Of a DNA stretch of 64,000 nucleotides, positions 1 to 8,303 are shown in pieces. The stretch's first letter is position 1. Each line of letters opens with the position of its first letter. The stretch is from positions 21,448-85,447 of the forward strand of contig CAJTWM010000015.1 in the NCBI GenBank assembly GCA_910579805.1, read 5' to 3'. The notes below the pieces were generated by a model that was not told where the DNA came from, ran no database searches, and saw nothing but the letters and a program-made list of their open reading frames with translations. Origin of the DNA: an uncultured Lachnospiraceae bacterium (lineage in GTDB: Bacteria; Bacillota; Clostridia; Lachnospirales; Lachnospiraceae). Position numbers and translations under genes: made by a program.

Positions 1-2
1 AC

Positions 3-101
3 GGTATTATGGGAAACGCCATGAACTTGCATGGAAAAGTCGGGAGGGACATTTCCGTAGCGAGCTACAAGATCTGCCAGAAATTTTTTAACTTTAATTA
101 G
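3..101 (+). CDS. Possible C-terminal fragment of an upstream gene
   Basis: A frame open from the window edge ends at a TAG at 99-101. The last residues read ...VASYKICQKFFNFN. A second frame is also open here, ending at about 94, so the frame choice is not secure. The hairpin at 152-201 fits the end of a plus-strand gene. No domain is recognisable in 32 residues, so no function is proposed. Confidence 0.3.
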   Translation, partial: GIMGNAMNLHGKVGRDISVASYKICQKFFNFN

Positions 102-151
102 TTTTAGACAGTTCCGGAAAGGCAGTCGGAATATTAGAAAATGAGAAGCAA

Positions 152-201
152 AAAGACAGATACGGGATTCTGCTATTTATAGAAATCCCGTATCTGTCTT
201 T
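152..201. terminator. Bidirectional intrinsic terminator
   Basis: A 16-bp perfect inverted repeat (AGACAGATACGGGATT paired with AATCCCGTATCTGTCT) surrounds a 14-nt loop. It is T-rich on both outer flanks. It lies between a plus-strand gene end and the 3' end of the minus-strand PAP2 gene, so it can serve both. Confidence 0.8.
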
Positions 202-222
202 ATTTCTATTTGTTTTCCGATA

Positions 223-897
223 TTATCCGATCTGCGGCTTAGAACTGTTTTCGGATTTGCGCCTGCGCATTGCAAAGAGTACGTCTACATGGTAGACAAG
301 CAGGTACATAACGAGCGCCAGTATGATGCCGGTGATCACGTCGAAGACGGAATGCTGCTTGATGAACATGGTGGATAGGATAATGGAAATGCATAGGACA
401 AGAGATCCGATGCGGATTCCTTTTTTGTTTTCAAACTGTGCGCTTTTGGCAATGGCAAAATGAGCCCCAAGGGAATTATATACATGGATGCTGGGCCAAA
501 GATTAGTCGGCGTATCCGTGTTCCACAAGGCTGTCACCATATGGGTAAAAACGTTATCTCTCGGCATATTGGAAAGCCTCAGATCGTGACCGTTCGGGAA
601 CAGGGTGGAAATAACGAGAAATATCGTCATTCCCGTAAATAAAAATGCGCATATCCTGTAATAATCCTGTTTATCTTTAAAAAAGAAGAAAAGCACTGTC
701 ACCGCCACATAAGCGAACCAAAGAAAATACGGTACTACGAATACTTCGCAGAATGGGATATAGTCGTCTATAAAAGTATGGATGACCTGAAAATCTTTTG
801 TTACGGTTCTTTCTAAGTGGGTAAACCAAGCCAGATAAATGACGCCGTAAATAATAAGCGGAATGGCATGCTTATATTTTTGATAAAATTCCTTCAT
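223..897 (-). CDS. PAP2-superfamily membrane protein (phosphatase-like)
   Basis: A 224-residue integral membrane protein with about five hydrophobic segments. The C-terminal half carries PAP2-like motifs: WPSIHVYNS around residues 134-142 corresponds to the PSxH motif, and KQHSVFDV near residue 185 corresponds to the HxxxD motif with the catalytic His and Asp. Family members dephosphorylate lipid phosphates or transfer phosphoinositol head groups at the membrane. The substrate cannot be told from sequence. The start is supported by an AAAGGG stretch 8 nt upstream. It is monocistronic, with its own terminator at 152-201. Confidence 0.75.
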   Translation of the reverse strand: MKEFYQKYKHAIPLIIYGVIYLAWFTHLERTVTKDFQVIHTFIDDYIPFCEVFVVPYFLWFAYVAVTVLFFFFKDKQDYYRICAFLFTGMTIFLVISTLFPNGHDLRLSNMPRDNVFTHMVTALWNTDTPTNLWPSIHVYNSLGAHFAIAKSAQFENKKGIRIGSLVLCISIILSTMFIKQHSVFDVITGIILALVMYLLVYHVDVLFAMRRRKSENSSKPQIG

Positions 898-1218
898 AAT
901 AAAAACCCTTTCCCCTCTGTCTCAGCGATAGAGACGCTCATAAATGAAATGTTATGTTAAAAAATTATTTTACATTTAGAATCTATGCGCTATTTTAGCA
1001 GTCTTTATTTTTATAGTCAATGTGGAAAACGGCGAAAAGAGGCAAATTAAGAAAAAAGTAAGAAAGTCTTTAGAAAAAGCAAAGCTGTGGTTAAACATAA
1101 ACAAATACTTTGCTTTTCTACTGCGCTATGCTATAATCAGCACATAGTTTATGCAATAAAATGCCGCAGGATACGTTACAGTAGTTACAGTATATGTATA
1201 TGGCAGAATGGAGGAAAG
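898..1218 (+). promoter_or_regulatory. glyA promoter region
   Basis: This 321-nt intergenic stretch separates the divergent PAP2 and glyA genes. A sigma-A promoter is visible: TTGCTT at 1110-1115, a 16-nt spacer and TATAAT at 1132-1137. That leaves an untranslated leader of about 75 nt before glyA. No T-box, glycine or folate riboswitch motif was recognised, and nothing else is recognisable here. Confidence 0.65.
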
Positions 1219-2457
1219 ATGTATTCATTAGACGAAGTAAAAAAGGTAGATCCTGAAGTCTCGGAAGCAATTGAGAAAGAGCAGGAAAGGCAGAACAGCC
1301 ATATTGAACTGATCGCATCCGAAAACTGGGTGAGCAAGGCGGTTATGGCTGCGATGGGAAGTCCGCTTACGAATAAATATGCAGAAGGGTATCCGGGCAA
1401 AAGATATTACGGCGGCTGCGACTGTGTAGATGTTGTTGAAAATCTTGCCATCGAAAGAGCAAAAGAGCTGTTCGGCTGCGATTATGCCAACGTACAGCCG
1501 CATTCGGGCGCGCAGGCCAATTTTGCCGTTCAATTTGCGATTTGCCAGCCGGGAGATACGGTCATGGGCATGAATCTGGATCATGGCGGGCATCTGACAC
1601 ACGGCAGTCCGGTCAATGTTTCGGGAAAATACTTTAAAATTGTTCCTTACGGGGTAAACGACGAAGGATTTATCGACTATGACGAATTAAGAAAGACCGC
1701 GCTGGAAACAAAACCGAAAATGATCATTGCAGGTGCTTCCGCTTATGCAAGGACGATCGATTTTAAGAAATTCAGAGAAATCGCCGACGAGGCGGGTGCG
1801 GTACTTATGGTAGATATGGCTCATATTGCCGGCCTTGTAGCGGCAGGGCTTCATCCAAGCCCGATCCCTTATGCGGATGTAGTGACTACGACTACCCATA
1901 AAACCCTTCGCGGACCGAGAGGCGGCCTGATCCTTGCCAATAAAGAGGCGGCGGAAAAGTATAACTTTAATAAAGCGGTATTTCCGGGAATTCAGGGAGG
2001 ACCGCTTATGCATGTGATCGCTGCGAAAGCAGTATGTTTTAAAGAAGCGTTAAGCGATGAATTTAAGACATATCAGAAAGGAATCGTAGACAACGCACAG
2101 GCGCTCTGCAAAGCCCTGCAGGCAAGAGATATCAAAATCGTATCCGGCGGAACGGACAACCATCTGATGCTTGTGGATCTGACGCCGTACAGTCAGACGG
2201 GAAAAGCAGTGGAGAAGCTTTTGGATGCCGCGCATCTTACCTGTAATAAGAATACGATCCCTAACGATCCCCAGTCGCCTTTCGTAACAAGCGGTATCAG
2301 ACTTGGTACGCCGGCAGTAACAAGCCGCGGAATGAATACCGAAGATATGGAGCAGATCGCAGAGGCGATTGCCATGGTCATCAAAGGCGGGGAAGAAAAT
2401 GTTCCTAAGGCTCGTGAGATCGTACAGCGTTTAACGGATAAATATCCGCTTGTTTAA
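1219..2457 (+). CDS. glyA: Serine hydroxymethyltransferase
   Basis: This PLP enzyme interconverts serine and glycine with tetrahydrofolate, giving 5,10-methylene-THF for purine, thymidylate and methionine synthesis. The protein is 412 residues, the usual family length. Landmarks are HSGAQAN, DMAHIAGLVA and TTTTHKTLRGPRGG, in which Lys about 227 forms the PLP Schiff base. The frame is open further upstream to 1087, but ATG 1219 is chosen because GGAGG lies 5 nt before it and MYSLDEVKKVDPEV matches the normal N-terminus. It has its own promoter (1110-1137) and terminator (2516-2566), so it is monocistronic. Confidence 0.96.
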   Translation: MYSLDEVKKVDPEVSEAIEKEQERQNSHIELIASENWVSKAVMAAMGSPLTNKYAEGYPGKRYYGGCDCVDVVENLAIERAKELFGCDYANVQPHSGAQANFAVQFAICQPGDTVMGMNLDHGGHLTHGSPVNVSGKYFKIVPYGVNDEGFIDYDELRKTALETKPKMIIAGASAYARTIDFKKFREIADEAGAVLMVDMAHIAGLVAAGLHPSPIPYADVVTTTTHKTLRGPRGGLILANKEAAEKYNFNKAVFPGIQGGPLMHVIAAKAVCFKEALSDEFKTYQKGIVDNAQALCKALQARDIKIVSGGTDNHLMLVDLTPYSQTGKAVEKLLDAAHLTCNKNTIPNDPQSPFVTSGIRLGTPAVTSRGMNTEDMEQIAEAIAMVIKGGEENVPKAREIVQRLTDKYPLV

Positions 2458-2515
2458 TGGACGCTGCCCCGTTTTTCAGCAATGAGCCGACAGGATACAA
2501 AAAATCATGGATCAT

Positions 2516-2566
2516 AAAATACGGAGCTTTCCGGAAGGCCGATGCTTTGGAAAGCTCCGTATTTTT
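2516..2566 (+). terminator. glyA terminator
   Basis: AAAATACGGAGCTTTCC pairs with GGAAAGCTCCGTATTTT as a 17-bp stem, followed by T residues. It lies about 60 nt beyond the glyA stop and may also serve the convergent rfbD gene. Confidence 0.85.
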
Positions 2567-2649
2567 AGCTATAAACTGCAGAGAGCCGTTTAAAAAGCGA
2601 CGGCCCGGCGCAAGGGGGGCTGGCTGGGAAACCTGATTTTATGTTTGCC

Positions 2650-3492
2650 TTACAGTGCTTTAATATATTCTTCGACCGCATCATGCCAGTCTGCAAAAGT
2701 AAAGTCAGTGGTCAGCCGGAACATATAATTGTCAAGTACGGAATAAGCGGGACGCGGCGCGGGCGCAGCAAATTCCGCCGTTGTGATTTTTTCCACTTTC
2801 GTGTTTTTGCCTGCAAGGCGGAAGATCTCTTCTGCAAATTCCGCCCAATTACAGTCTCCTTCGCAGGTTGCATGAAAAATACCGTAGTTTTCCGTAGGAA
2901 GGAGATAACAGATCGCCTTTGCCAGTTCGTCCGCGCTGGTCGGCGTGCCGAACTGGTCGCTTACGACGCGGACCGTATCGTTTGTTTCGGAAAGCCGTAA
3001 CATTGTTTTAACAAAATTTTTCCCTTCTCCATACAGCCATGCGGTGCGGAGAATAAAGTAATCCTTGGCGAAATCTTTTACAAAATTTTCGCCCGCAAGT
3101 TTAGTCATACCGTACATTCCCTGTGGATTTGTCCGGTCAAATTCCATGAGCGGCCTGTCCCCAAATCCGTCGAACACATAATCCGTTGAGATATGGATCA
3201 TTTTCGCGCCTGTCTGTGAAGCGGCGATACTTAAATTCCTCGGCCCGATGGCATTGATACGGTAAGCGTTGTCCCGGTCCGTTTCACAGGCGTCTACGCC
3301 CGTATGGGCTGCACAGTTGATGATAGCGTATGGTTTTATTTTGCGGGCAAGTTCCAGACAATTGTCTATATTGGTGATATCAAGTTCTCCGACGTCCGTA
3401 TTGACCGTTTCATAATCCGGTAGAGAAGCGAATTGCTTATTGAGTGCGCGTCCTAACTGCCCGTTGCAGCCGGTTATTATAATTGATTTCAT
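2650..3492 (-). CDS. rfbD: dTDP-4-dehydrorhamnose reductase
   Basis: A 280-residue short-chain dehydrogenase of the RmlD family. It reduces dTDP-4-dehydro-L-rhamnose to dTDP-L-rhamnose for surface polysaccharides. Seen in sequence: Rossmann GCNGQLGRAL at residues 8-17, STDYVFDG, and the catalytic YGMTKLAGE (YxxxK) near residue 130. An AGGAGG-like site (CGGAGG) precedes the ATG. It stands alone: rfbA, rfbB and rfbC are not adjacent, so the other rhamnose genes must lie elsewhere, or it acts on a related nucleotide sugar. Confidence 0.9.
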   Translation of the reverse strand: MKSIIITGCNGQLGRALNKQFASLPDYETVNTDVGELDITNIDNCLELARKIKPYAIINCAAHTGVDACETDRDNAYRINAIGPRNLSIAASQTGAKMIHISTDYVFDGFGDRPLMEFDRTNPQGMYGMTKLAGENFVKDFAKDYFILRTAWLYGEGKNFVKTMLRLSETNDTVRVVSDQFGTPTSADELAKAICYLLPTENYGIFHATCEGDCNWAEFAEEIFRLAGKNTKVEKITTAEFAAPAPRPAYSVLDNYMFRLTTDFTFADWHDAVEEYIKAL

Positions 3493-3957
3493 TGAAATAC
3501 CTCCGGTTTTAAATTTGCGTAATATTTTAAGCGAAACTTAGTCACTCTTTTTATCATACAACCTTATCGGAATTATTGCAAATATTTCGGCTGATTGCGG
3601 ACGCTCCGATCGGGTTCAAAAGAAAAATATTGCGAAAAAACTACAAAAATGTTGCAGGAAAATTGCAATCGAATTGCAAAAAAATTACAAATAATTAATG
3701 ACTTGTTCGGTCGGCTATGATATAATGAGCGTTAGCGGGCAGGGTATGTCCATATATTTATGATATAATATATAAATTATTGTAGGTATTATGCACAAAA
3801 TATATCTGAAATAAAAAATATGTAGTATTCGGAGTATACTAATGTACGGTATAGCTATCCGGATGGGTAACGAATGTATATTAGGTAATGCGTATCAGAC
3901 AATATCAGGATTTCAAAGATATACGCTATAGATACTTGTGAAAGTGAGGATTTTTTT
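3493..3957. other. AT-rich intergenic region between divergent genes
   Basis: This 465-nt AT-rich spacer separates divergent rfbD and the DUF3048 lipoprotein gene. It contains two good -10-like elements, TATGATATAAT near 3716 and ATGATATAAT near 3760, but no convincing -35 box for either. No ORF or structured RNA motif was recognised. Confidence 0.5.
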
Positions 3958-5082
3958 ATGAAGAGATGGAAGGCGCTTATCCTCGTATCGATATCCGTAC
4001 TGGCTTTGTCCGGCTGCGGAAAAAAAGAGGGGACGGATAAAAAGACGCCTGAGACGGCAGGGATACCGCCCATCGAGCAGGCCGCAGAGCCAAATGACGT
4101 TACAGATGCGGAGGGTGAAAAACCGCCGGTGGAAGGGATGGTACACAGCAGGCTGACAAATGAATGGATAGACGGTGAATTGGCAGAAAAAAGACCGATT
4201 GCGGTCATGATCCCGAACGAGATCAGCGCGGTACCGCACTATGGGATCAGTTATGCGGATATTTTGTACGAATGTAATGTAGAGGGCGAAATGACGCGCC
4301 TTATGGGAATTTTCGGCGATTGGGAGAATCTTGAAAAGATCGGTAACGTCCGCAGCGCAAGGGATTATTATATATACTGGTCTTTTGAATGGGATTCCAT
4401 TTTGTGTCACTACGGCGGGCCGTTTTATATTGACGAGGTGATCAGCCGATCCACTACGGATAATATTAACGGTACGGTTGCGGCAGAGGGAATCTATTTC
4501 AGGTCGACGGACAGGAACGCCCCGCATAACGCCTATATTTCTGCGGACGGTATCAAACAGGCGGTACGCCAATACGATTATTCCACAGAATACAGAGATA
4601 TGGCGGATGATAATCATTTTCAGTTTGCAAGCAAAGAGGAACCCAATACGCTGACGCAGTACGAGGGTTCGGTAAGCGGGACTCTGATCGATCTGTCGGA
4701 ATGCTATCCGAAGACAAAGTCTTATTTTAAGTATGATGAGTCAGACGGTCTGTATTACCGGTATCAGCATCTTGCGGGAGGTTCGGACGGGCCGCATGTA
4801 GACGCATTAAATGACGAACAGCTTAAATTTAAGAACGTGATCGTGCAGTATACCTATTATGAGACAAGAGACGCGCAGGGATATCTGGCATATAAATGTA
4901 TTGATAATACAAGAGGCGGCTGGTTCTTTACCGAAGGCAGGGGGATCCACATCAACTGGATCAAGGAAAGCGACTACGGCGCCACAAGATACTATGACGA
5001 TTTTGGAAATGAGATCACATTGAATACGGGAAAGACAATGATCCTGATCGTGGAGGACGGCGACGGATTCCATTTTGAATAA
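3958..5082 (+). CDS. DUF3048 (YerB-like) lipoprotein
   Basis: This is a 374-residue exported lipoprotein. The signal peptide ends in the lipobox LSGC with Cys at residue 19. A short charged linker follows, then the DUF3048 domain pair known from Bacillus YerB. Recognisable blocks are RPIAVMIPNE, YGISYADILYE, RSARDYYIYW and the late RGGWFFTEGRG segment. The family is common in Firmicutes but its biochemical role is not established. It sits at the outer face of the membrane. It is monocistronic, with a terminator at 5088-5131. Confidence 0.85.
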   Translation: MKRWKALILVSISVLALSGCGKKEGTDKKTPETAGIPPIEQAAEPNDVTDAEGEKPPVEGMVHSRLTNEWIDGELAEKRPIAVMIPNEISAVPHYGISYADILYECNVEGEMTRLMGIFGDWENLEKIGNVRSARDYYIYWSFEWDSILCHYGGPFYIDEVISRSTTDNINGTVAAEGIYFRSTDRNAPHNAYISADGIKQAVRQYDYSTEYRDMADDNHFQFASKEEPNTLTQYEGSVSGTLIDLSECYPKTKSYFKYDESDGLYYRYQHLAGGSDGPHVDALNDEQLKFKNVIVQYTYYETRDAQGYLAYKCIDNTRGGWFFTEGRGIHINWIKESDYGATRYYDDFGNEITLNTGKTMILIVEDGDGFHFE

Positions 5083-5087
5083 GAAAT

Positions 5088-5131
5088 AAAATGCGGAAAT
5101 GCAGCAAAGATTTGCGGTGTTTCCGTATTTT
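5088..5131 (+). terminator. Terminator after the DUF3048 gene
   Basis: AAAATGCGGAAA pairs with TTTCCGTATTTT with one mismatch around a 20-nt loop, ending in T residues. Confidence 0.7.
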
Positions 5132-5166
5132 CATCTTTTCCGTTTTTATATTTTAGCTAAAACCGG

Positions 5167-5195
5167 TTGCCTTTCCGTGTCTGCTGTGTTACAAT
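5167..5195 (+). promoter_or_regulatory. Sigma-A promoter of the aspartate-pathway operon
   Basis: TTGCCT at 5167-5172, a 17-nt spacer and TACAAT at 5190-5195, about 105 nt upstream of the ACT-protein start. No T-box or lysine riboswitch motif was seen between this promoter and the first gene. Confidence 0.65.
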
Positions 5196-5299
5196 ATCTT
5201 TCGGTGAAAAACAAGTGTCCGCATATAGAGAACATGAAAAAACGAGTGTCTTTCGCACGGATACATATGGTTTAAATGCCGGAAAGGATATGGCGGTAT

Positions 5300-5743
5300 A
5301 TGGGAGAAACGGCAGGGTATTTTGTTGTCAGGCAGAAAGCAGTACCGGAGGTCTTGCTAAAAGTTGTGGAGGCGAAGCGGCTTTTGGAATCGGAAAAAGT
5401 CATGACGATACAGGAGGCGGTTGACAGGGTCGGTATCAGCAGGAGTTCGTTTTATAAATATAAAGACGATATTTTCCAGTTTCACGACAGTTCTCAGGGA
5501 ACGACGCTCACACTTACTTTTCAGATGGATGATGAGCCGGGACTTTTATCGGACGTATTGAAGATCATTGCGGATTTCGGCGCCAATATTTTAACGATCC
5601 ATCAGAGCATTCCGATCGGCGGGATCGCCTCTTTGAGTTTAAGCGTTCAGGTTTTGCCGACGACAGGGGATATTTCCAAAATGCTGGATGCGATGGAAAA
5701 GCAAAAAGGCGTGCATTATGTGAAGATCATTGCAAAAGAATAA
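5300..5743 (+). CDS. ACT domain-containing protein (UPF0735/PheB type)
   Basis: A 147-residue protein with an N-terminal helix-turn-helix-like part (TIQEAVDRVGISRSSFYKYK, residues about 43-62). A C-terminal ACT domain starts near TLTFQMDDEPGLLSDVL. ACT domains bind small ligands, usually amino acids. The family is often placed with threonine or aromatic biosynthesis genes, and here it opens the hom operon 27 nt upstream of hom. An in-frame ATG at 5276 exists without a ribosome binding site. ATG 5300 gives the usual family length and has AAAGGA upstream. A role as a ligand-responsive regulator of the operon is inference. Confidence 0.8.
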   Translation: MGETAGYFVVRQKAVPEVLLKVVEAKRLLESEKVMTIQEAVDRVGISRSSFYKYKDDIFQFHDSSQGTTLTLTFQMDDEPGLLSDVLKIIADFGANILTIHQSIPIGGIASLSLSVQVLPTTGDISKMLDAMEKQKGVHYVKIIAKE

Positions 5744-5770
5744 ACAGAAAATAGAAGAGGAGTAATTATT

Positions 5771-6985
5771 ATGATTCAGGTAGCGGTATTTGGTTATGGA
5801 ACGGTGGGAAGCGGCGTCGTAGAGGTCATTGAGAAAAATAAAGATATGATCAATAAAAAGGCCGGAGACGGATTGAACATCAAATATGTTCTTGACTTAA
5901 GGGATTTTCCCGGAGATCCCGTTCAGGAAAAGCTGGTAAAGGACGTTACTATTATTTTAGACGATCCCGAAGTGGATATTATCTGCGAAACAATGGGCGG
6001 CATCAATCCGGCGTATGATTTTACGAAACGCGCGTTGCTGAAGGGAAAAAGCGTGTGTACTTCCAATAAGGAGCTGGTTGCAAGCCATGGGCCGGAACTT
6101 TTGCGCCTTGCAAGGGAAAATAAATGTAATTATCTTTTTGAAGCGAGCGTGGGCGGCGGCATTCCGATCATCCGCCCTCTGAATTATTCTTTGACGGCGG
6201 AAAAGATCGACGGTATTACCGGCATTTTGAACGGGACTACGAATTATATACTGACAAAGATGGACAGGGAAGGCGCGGATTTTGACGATGTATTGAAGGA
6301 GGCGCAGGAAAAGGGCTATGCGGAAAAGAATCCTGAAGCGGATGTGGAAGGATACGACGCCTGCCGTAAGATTGCGATCCTTTCTTCCCTTATGTGTTTA
6401 AAAAACGTGAAGTATGAAGACATCTATACGGAAGGGATCACAAAGATCACGGCGGCGGATTTTCTTTATGCAAAAGAAATGGATATGACGGTTAAGCTGC
6501 TTGCCATGAGTAAAAACGTGGGGAACGAATATTTTGCAATGGTGGCGCCGTTCCTGATTTCCAAAGAGCACCCGCTCTACAGCGTCAACGATGTATTCAA
6601 TGCCGTTTTCGTACACGGGAATATGCTGGGGGATTCTATGTATTACGGGCGCGGCGCAGGAAAACTGCCCACAGCCAGCGCAGTAGTCTCCGATGTGATC
6701 GACTGTGCAAGACATATTGGCAAGACGGTTATGTGCCTGTGGGAAGACGAGGATGTAAAGCTGGCGGATATCGGTCAGGTAAGCCGCAGATTTTTCGTGC
6801 GCGTGGATCAAAGTAAAGCGGATGAAGAAAAAGCAAAAGAGATCTTCGGTCAGGCGGTAATCGTAAGAATAGACGCCCTTTCGGGCGAATTTGGTCTGAT
6901 CACGGAACCAATGACGGAAAAAGCATTCGGAGAAAAAGCGGAACAATTGGGCGCGGTGATCGGTAGGATACGTATTGAAGATTAA
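5771..6985 (+). CDS. hom: Homoserine dehydrogenase
   Basis: Homoserine dehydrogenase reduces aspartate-semialdehyde to homoserine, the branch point to threonine and methionine. The protein is 404 residues: N-terminal Rossmann fold (FGYGTVGSGVVEV, residues 8-20), catalytic domain with GILNGTTNYILTKM and KGYAEKNPEADVEGYDA, and a C-terminal ACT-like segment. That last segment is the usual site of threonine feedback. The gene is preceded by GAGGAG and followed after 56 nt by the apgM-like gene. All four operon genes run in the same direction without internal terminators. Confidence 0.95.
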   Translation: MIQVAVFGYGTVGSGVVEVIEKNKDMINKKAGDGLNIKYVLDLRDFPGDPVQEKLVKDVTIILDDPEVDIICETMGGINPAYDFTKRALLKGKSVCTSNKELVASHGPELLRLARENKCNYLFEASVGGGIPIIRPLNYSLTAEKIDGITGILNGTTNYILTKMDREGADFDDVLKEAQEKGYAEKNPEADVEGYDACRKIAILSSLMCLKNVKYEDIYTEGITKITAADFLYAKEMDMTVKLLAMSKNVGNEYFAMVAPFLISKEHPLYSVNDVFNAVFVHGNMLGDSMYYGRGAGKLPTASAVVSDVIDCARHIGKTVMCLWEDEDVKLADIGQVSRRFFVRVDQSKADEEKAKEIFGQAVIVRIDALSGEFGLITEPMTEKAFGEKAEQLGAVIGRIRIED

Positions 6986-7041
6986 TAAATCTATTTAAGG
7001 CATTGGCTCTTTTGAAAATATGCCATAGTGTGGAGGACTGT

Positions 7042-8277
7042 ATGAAATATGTAGTTGTGTTAGGCGACGGGATGGCAGACGAACCGATCGGGGAGCTGTC
7101 AGGGAAAACGCCGTTGGAATATGCGGAAACAGAAGCGATGGACGCTCTCAGTAAGAAAGCGGAGATCGGAATGGTGCATACCATACCGGAGGGGATGAAG
7201 CCGGGATCCGATACGGCAAATCTTTCCGTATTGGGATATGATCCGAAAAAATATTATTCGGGGAGATCTCCTTTAGAAGCGCTCAGTATCGGCGTACCGA
7301 TGAAAGATACGGATATTGCGCTCAGATGCAATATCGTTACGCTTTCGGAAGAAGACGTGCCTTTTGAGGAGAGAACGATCATCGATCATAGCTCGGACGA
7401 GATCAGTACGGAAGACTGTGCAGTATTGTTAGAAGCGGTAAGGAAGGAACTGGAGACGGACAGGTACCGTTTTTATCTTGGCACCAGTTACCGGCACTGC
7501 CTTATCTGGGATAGAGGGGAAGTAGTCGAACTTGTCCAGCCCCATGACGTGCTGGGTCAGGTCATCGGGCAATATTTGCCGAACGATCAGGCCTTATATG
7601 AGATGATGAAAAAAAGTTATGATATCTTGTCCTGCCATCCCTTAAATATAGAGCGTAAAAAACAGGGGCTGAATCCCGCAAACTGCTGCTGGTTCTGGGG
7701 AGCGGGAACAAAACCGATGCTTTCTTCTTTTGAAGAAAAGACCGGAAAGAAAGGAATGATGATCTCCGCAGTAGATCTGTTAAAAGGGATCGCCGTAGGG
7801 GCCGGAATGGGCGTGGCAAAGGTGGAAGGCGCCAACGGCGGGCTTCATACCAATTACGAAGGAAAAACGGCGGCGGCAGTAAAGGCGCTTACCGAGGACG
7901 GTTATGACTTTGCTTATATCCATGTCGAAGCGCCGGACGAAATGGGGCATCAGGGAAGCGTGGAGAAAAAGGTAAAGGCGATAGAGTATTTAGACAGCAG
8001 AGTAATTGGTCCGTTAGTCGAGAGCCTAAAAGAAAAAAAGACGGACTTCCGGCTTTTGGTATTGCCGGATCATCCAACCCCGATCCGCGTTAGGACGCAT
8101 ACGGCGGACAGCGTTCCTTATATGCTTTATGACAGCACAAGGGAAGAAGAGCATAAGTGGAATTATAATGAAAAAGAAGCGGAAGAAAGCGGCAACCGTA
8201 TTGACAGAGGTCATGAGATCATAGACTATCTGTTTTCAGGATCGGGAGCTGGCCGGCTGCATGACGATAATATTTGA
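7042..8277 (+). CDS. ApgM-family phosphomutase-like protein, proposed homoserine kinase
   Basis: A 411-residue member of the cofactor-independent phosphoglycerate mutase (ApgM) branch of the alkaline phosphatase superfamily. Visible blocks are VVLGDGMADEPIGE at the N-terminus (metal-binding Asp), GSDTANLSVLGYDP with the candidate nucleophile Ser, AYIHVEAPDEMGHQG, and LPDHPTPIRVRTHT. Members between hom and lysC have been proposed to replace ThrB as homoserine kinase, and no ThrB-type kinase lies here. ATG 7042 has GGAGG upstream and is preferred over an in-frame ATG at 7003. Whether it is kinase or mutase is inferred from context. Confidence 0.8.
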   Translation: MKYVVVLGDGMADEPIGELSGKTPLEYAETEAMDALSKKAEIGMVHTIPEGMKPGSDTANLSVLGYDPKKYYSGRSPLEALSIGVPMKDTDIALRCNIVTLSEEDVPFEERTIIDHSSDEISTEDCAVLLEAVRKELETDRYRFYLGTSYRHCLIWDRGEVVELVQPHDVLGQVIGQYLPNDQALYEMMKKSYDILSCHPLNIERKKQGLNPANCCWFWGAGTKPMLSSFEEKTGKKGMMISAVDLLKGIAVGAGMGVAKVEGANGGLHTNYEGKTAAAVKALTEDGYDFAYIHVEAPDEMGHQGSVEKKVKAIEYLDSRVIGPLVESLKEKKTDFRLLVLPDHPTPIRVRTHTADSVPYMLYDSTREEEHKWNYNEKEAEESGNRIDRGHEIIDYLFSGSGAGRLHDDNI

Positions 8278-8303
8278 AATATGTGATTATGAGGAGAAGC
8301 AGG

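Noticed and set aside
460..642. 60-codon plus-strand frame within the PAP2 gene
   Set aside because: Antisense to a well-supported membrane protein gene, with no ribosome binding site.
5083..5299. T-box or lysine riboswitch upstream of the hom-lysC operon
   Set aside because: No T-box AGGGTGGNACCGCG-type block or lysine riboswitch core was found between the promoter and the first gene.
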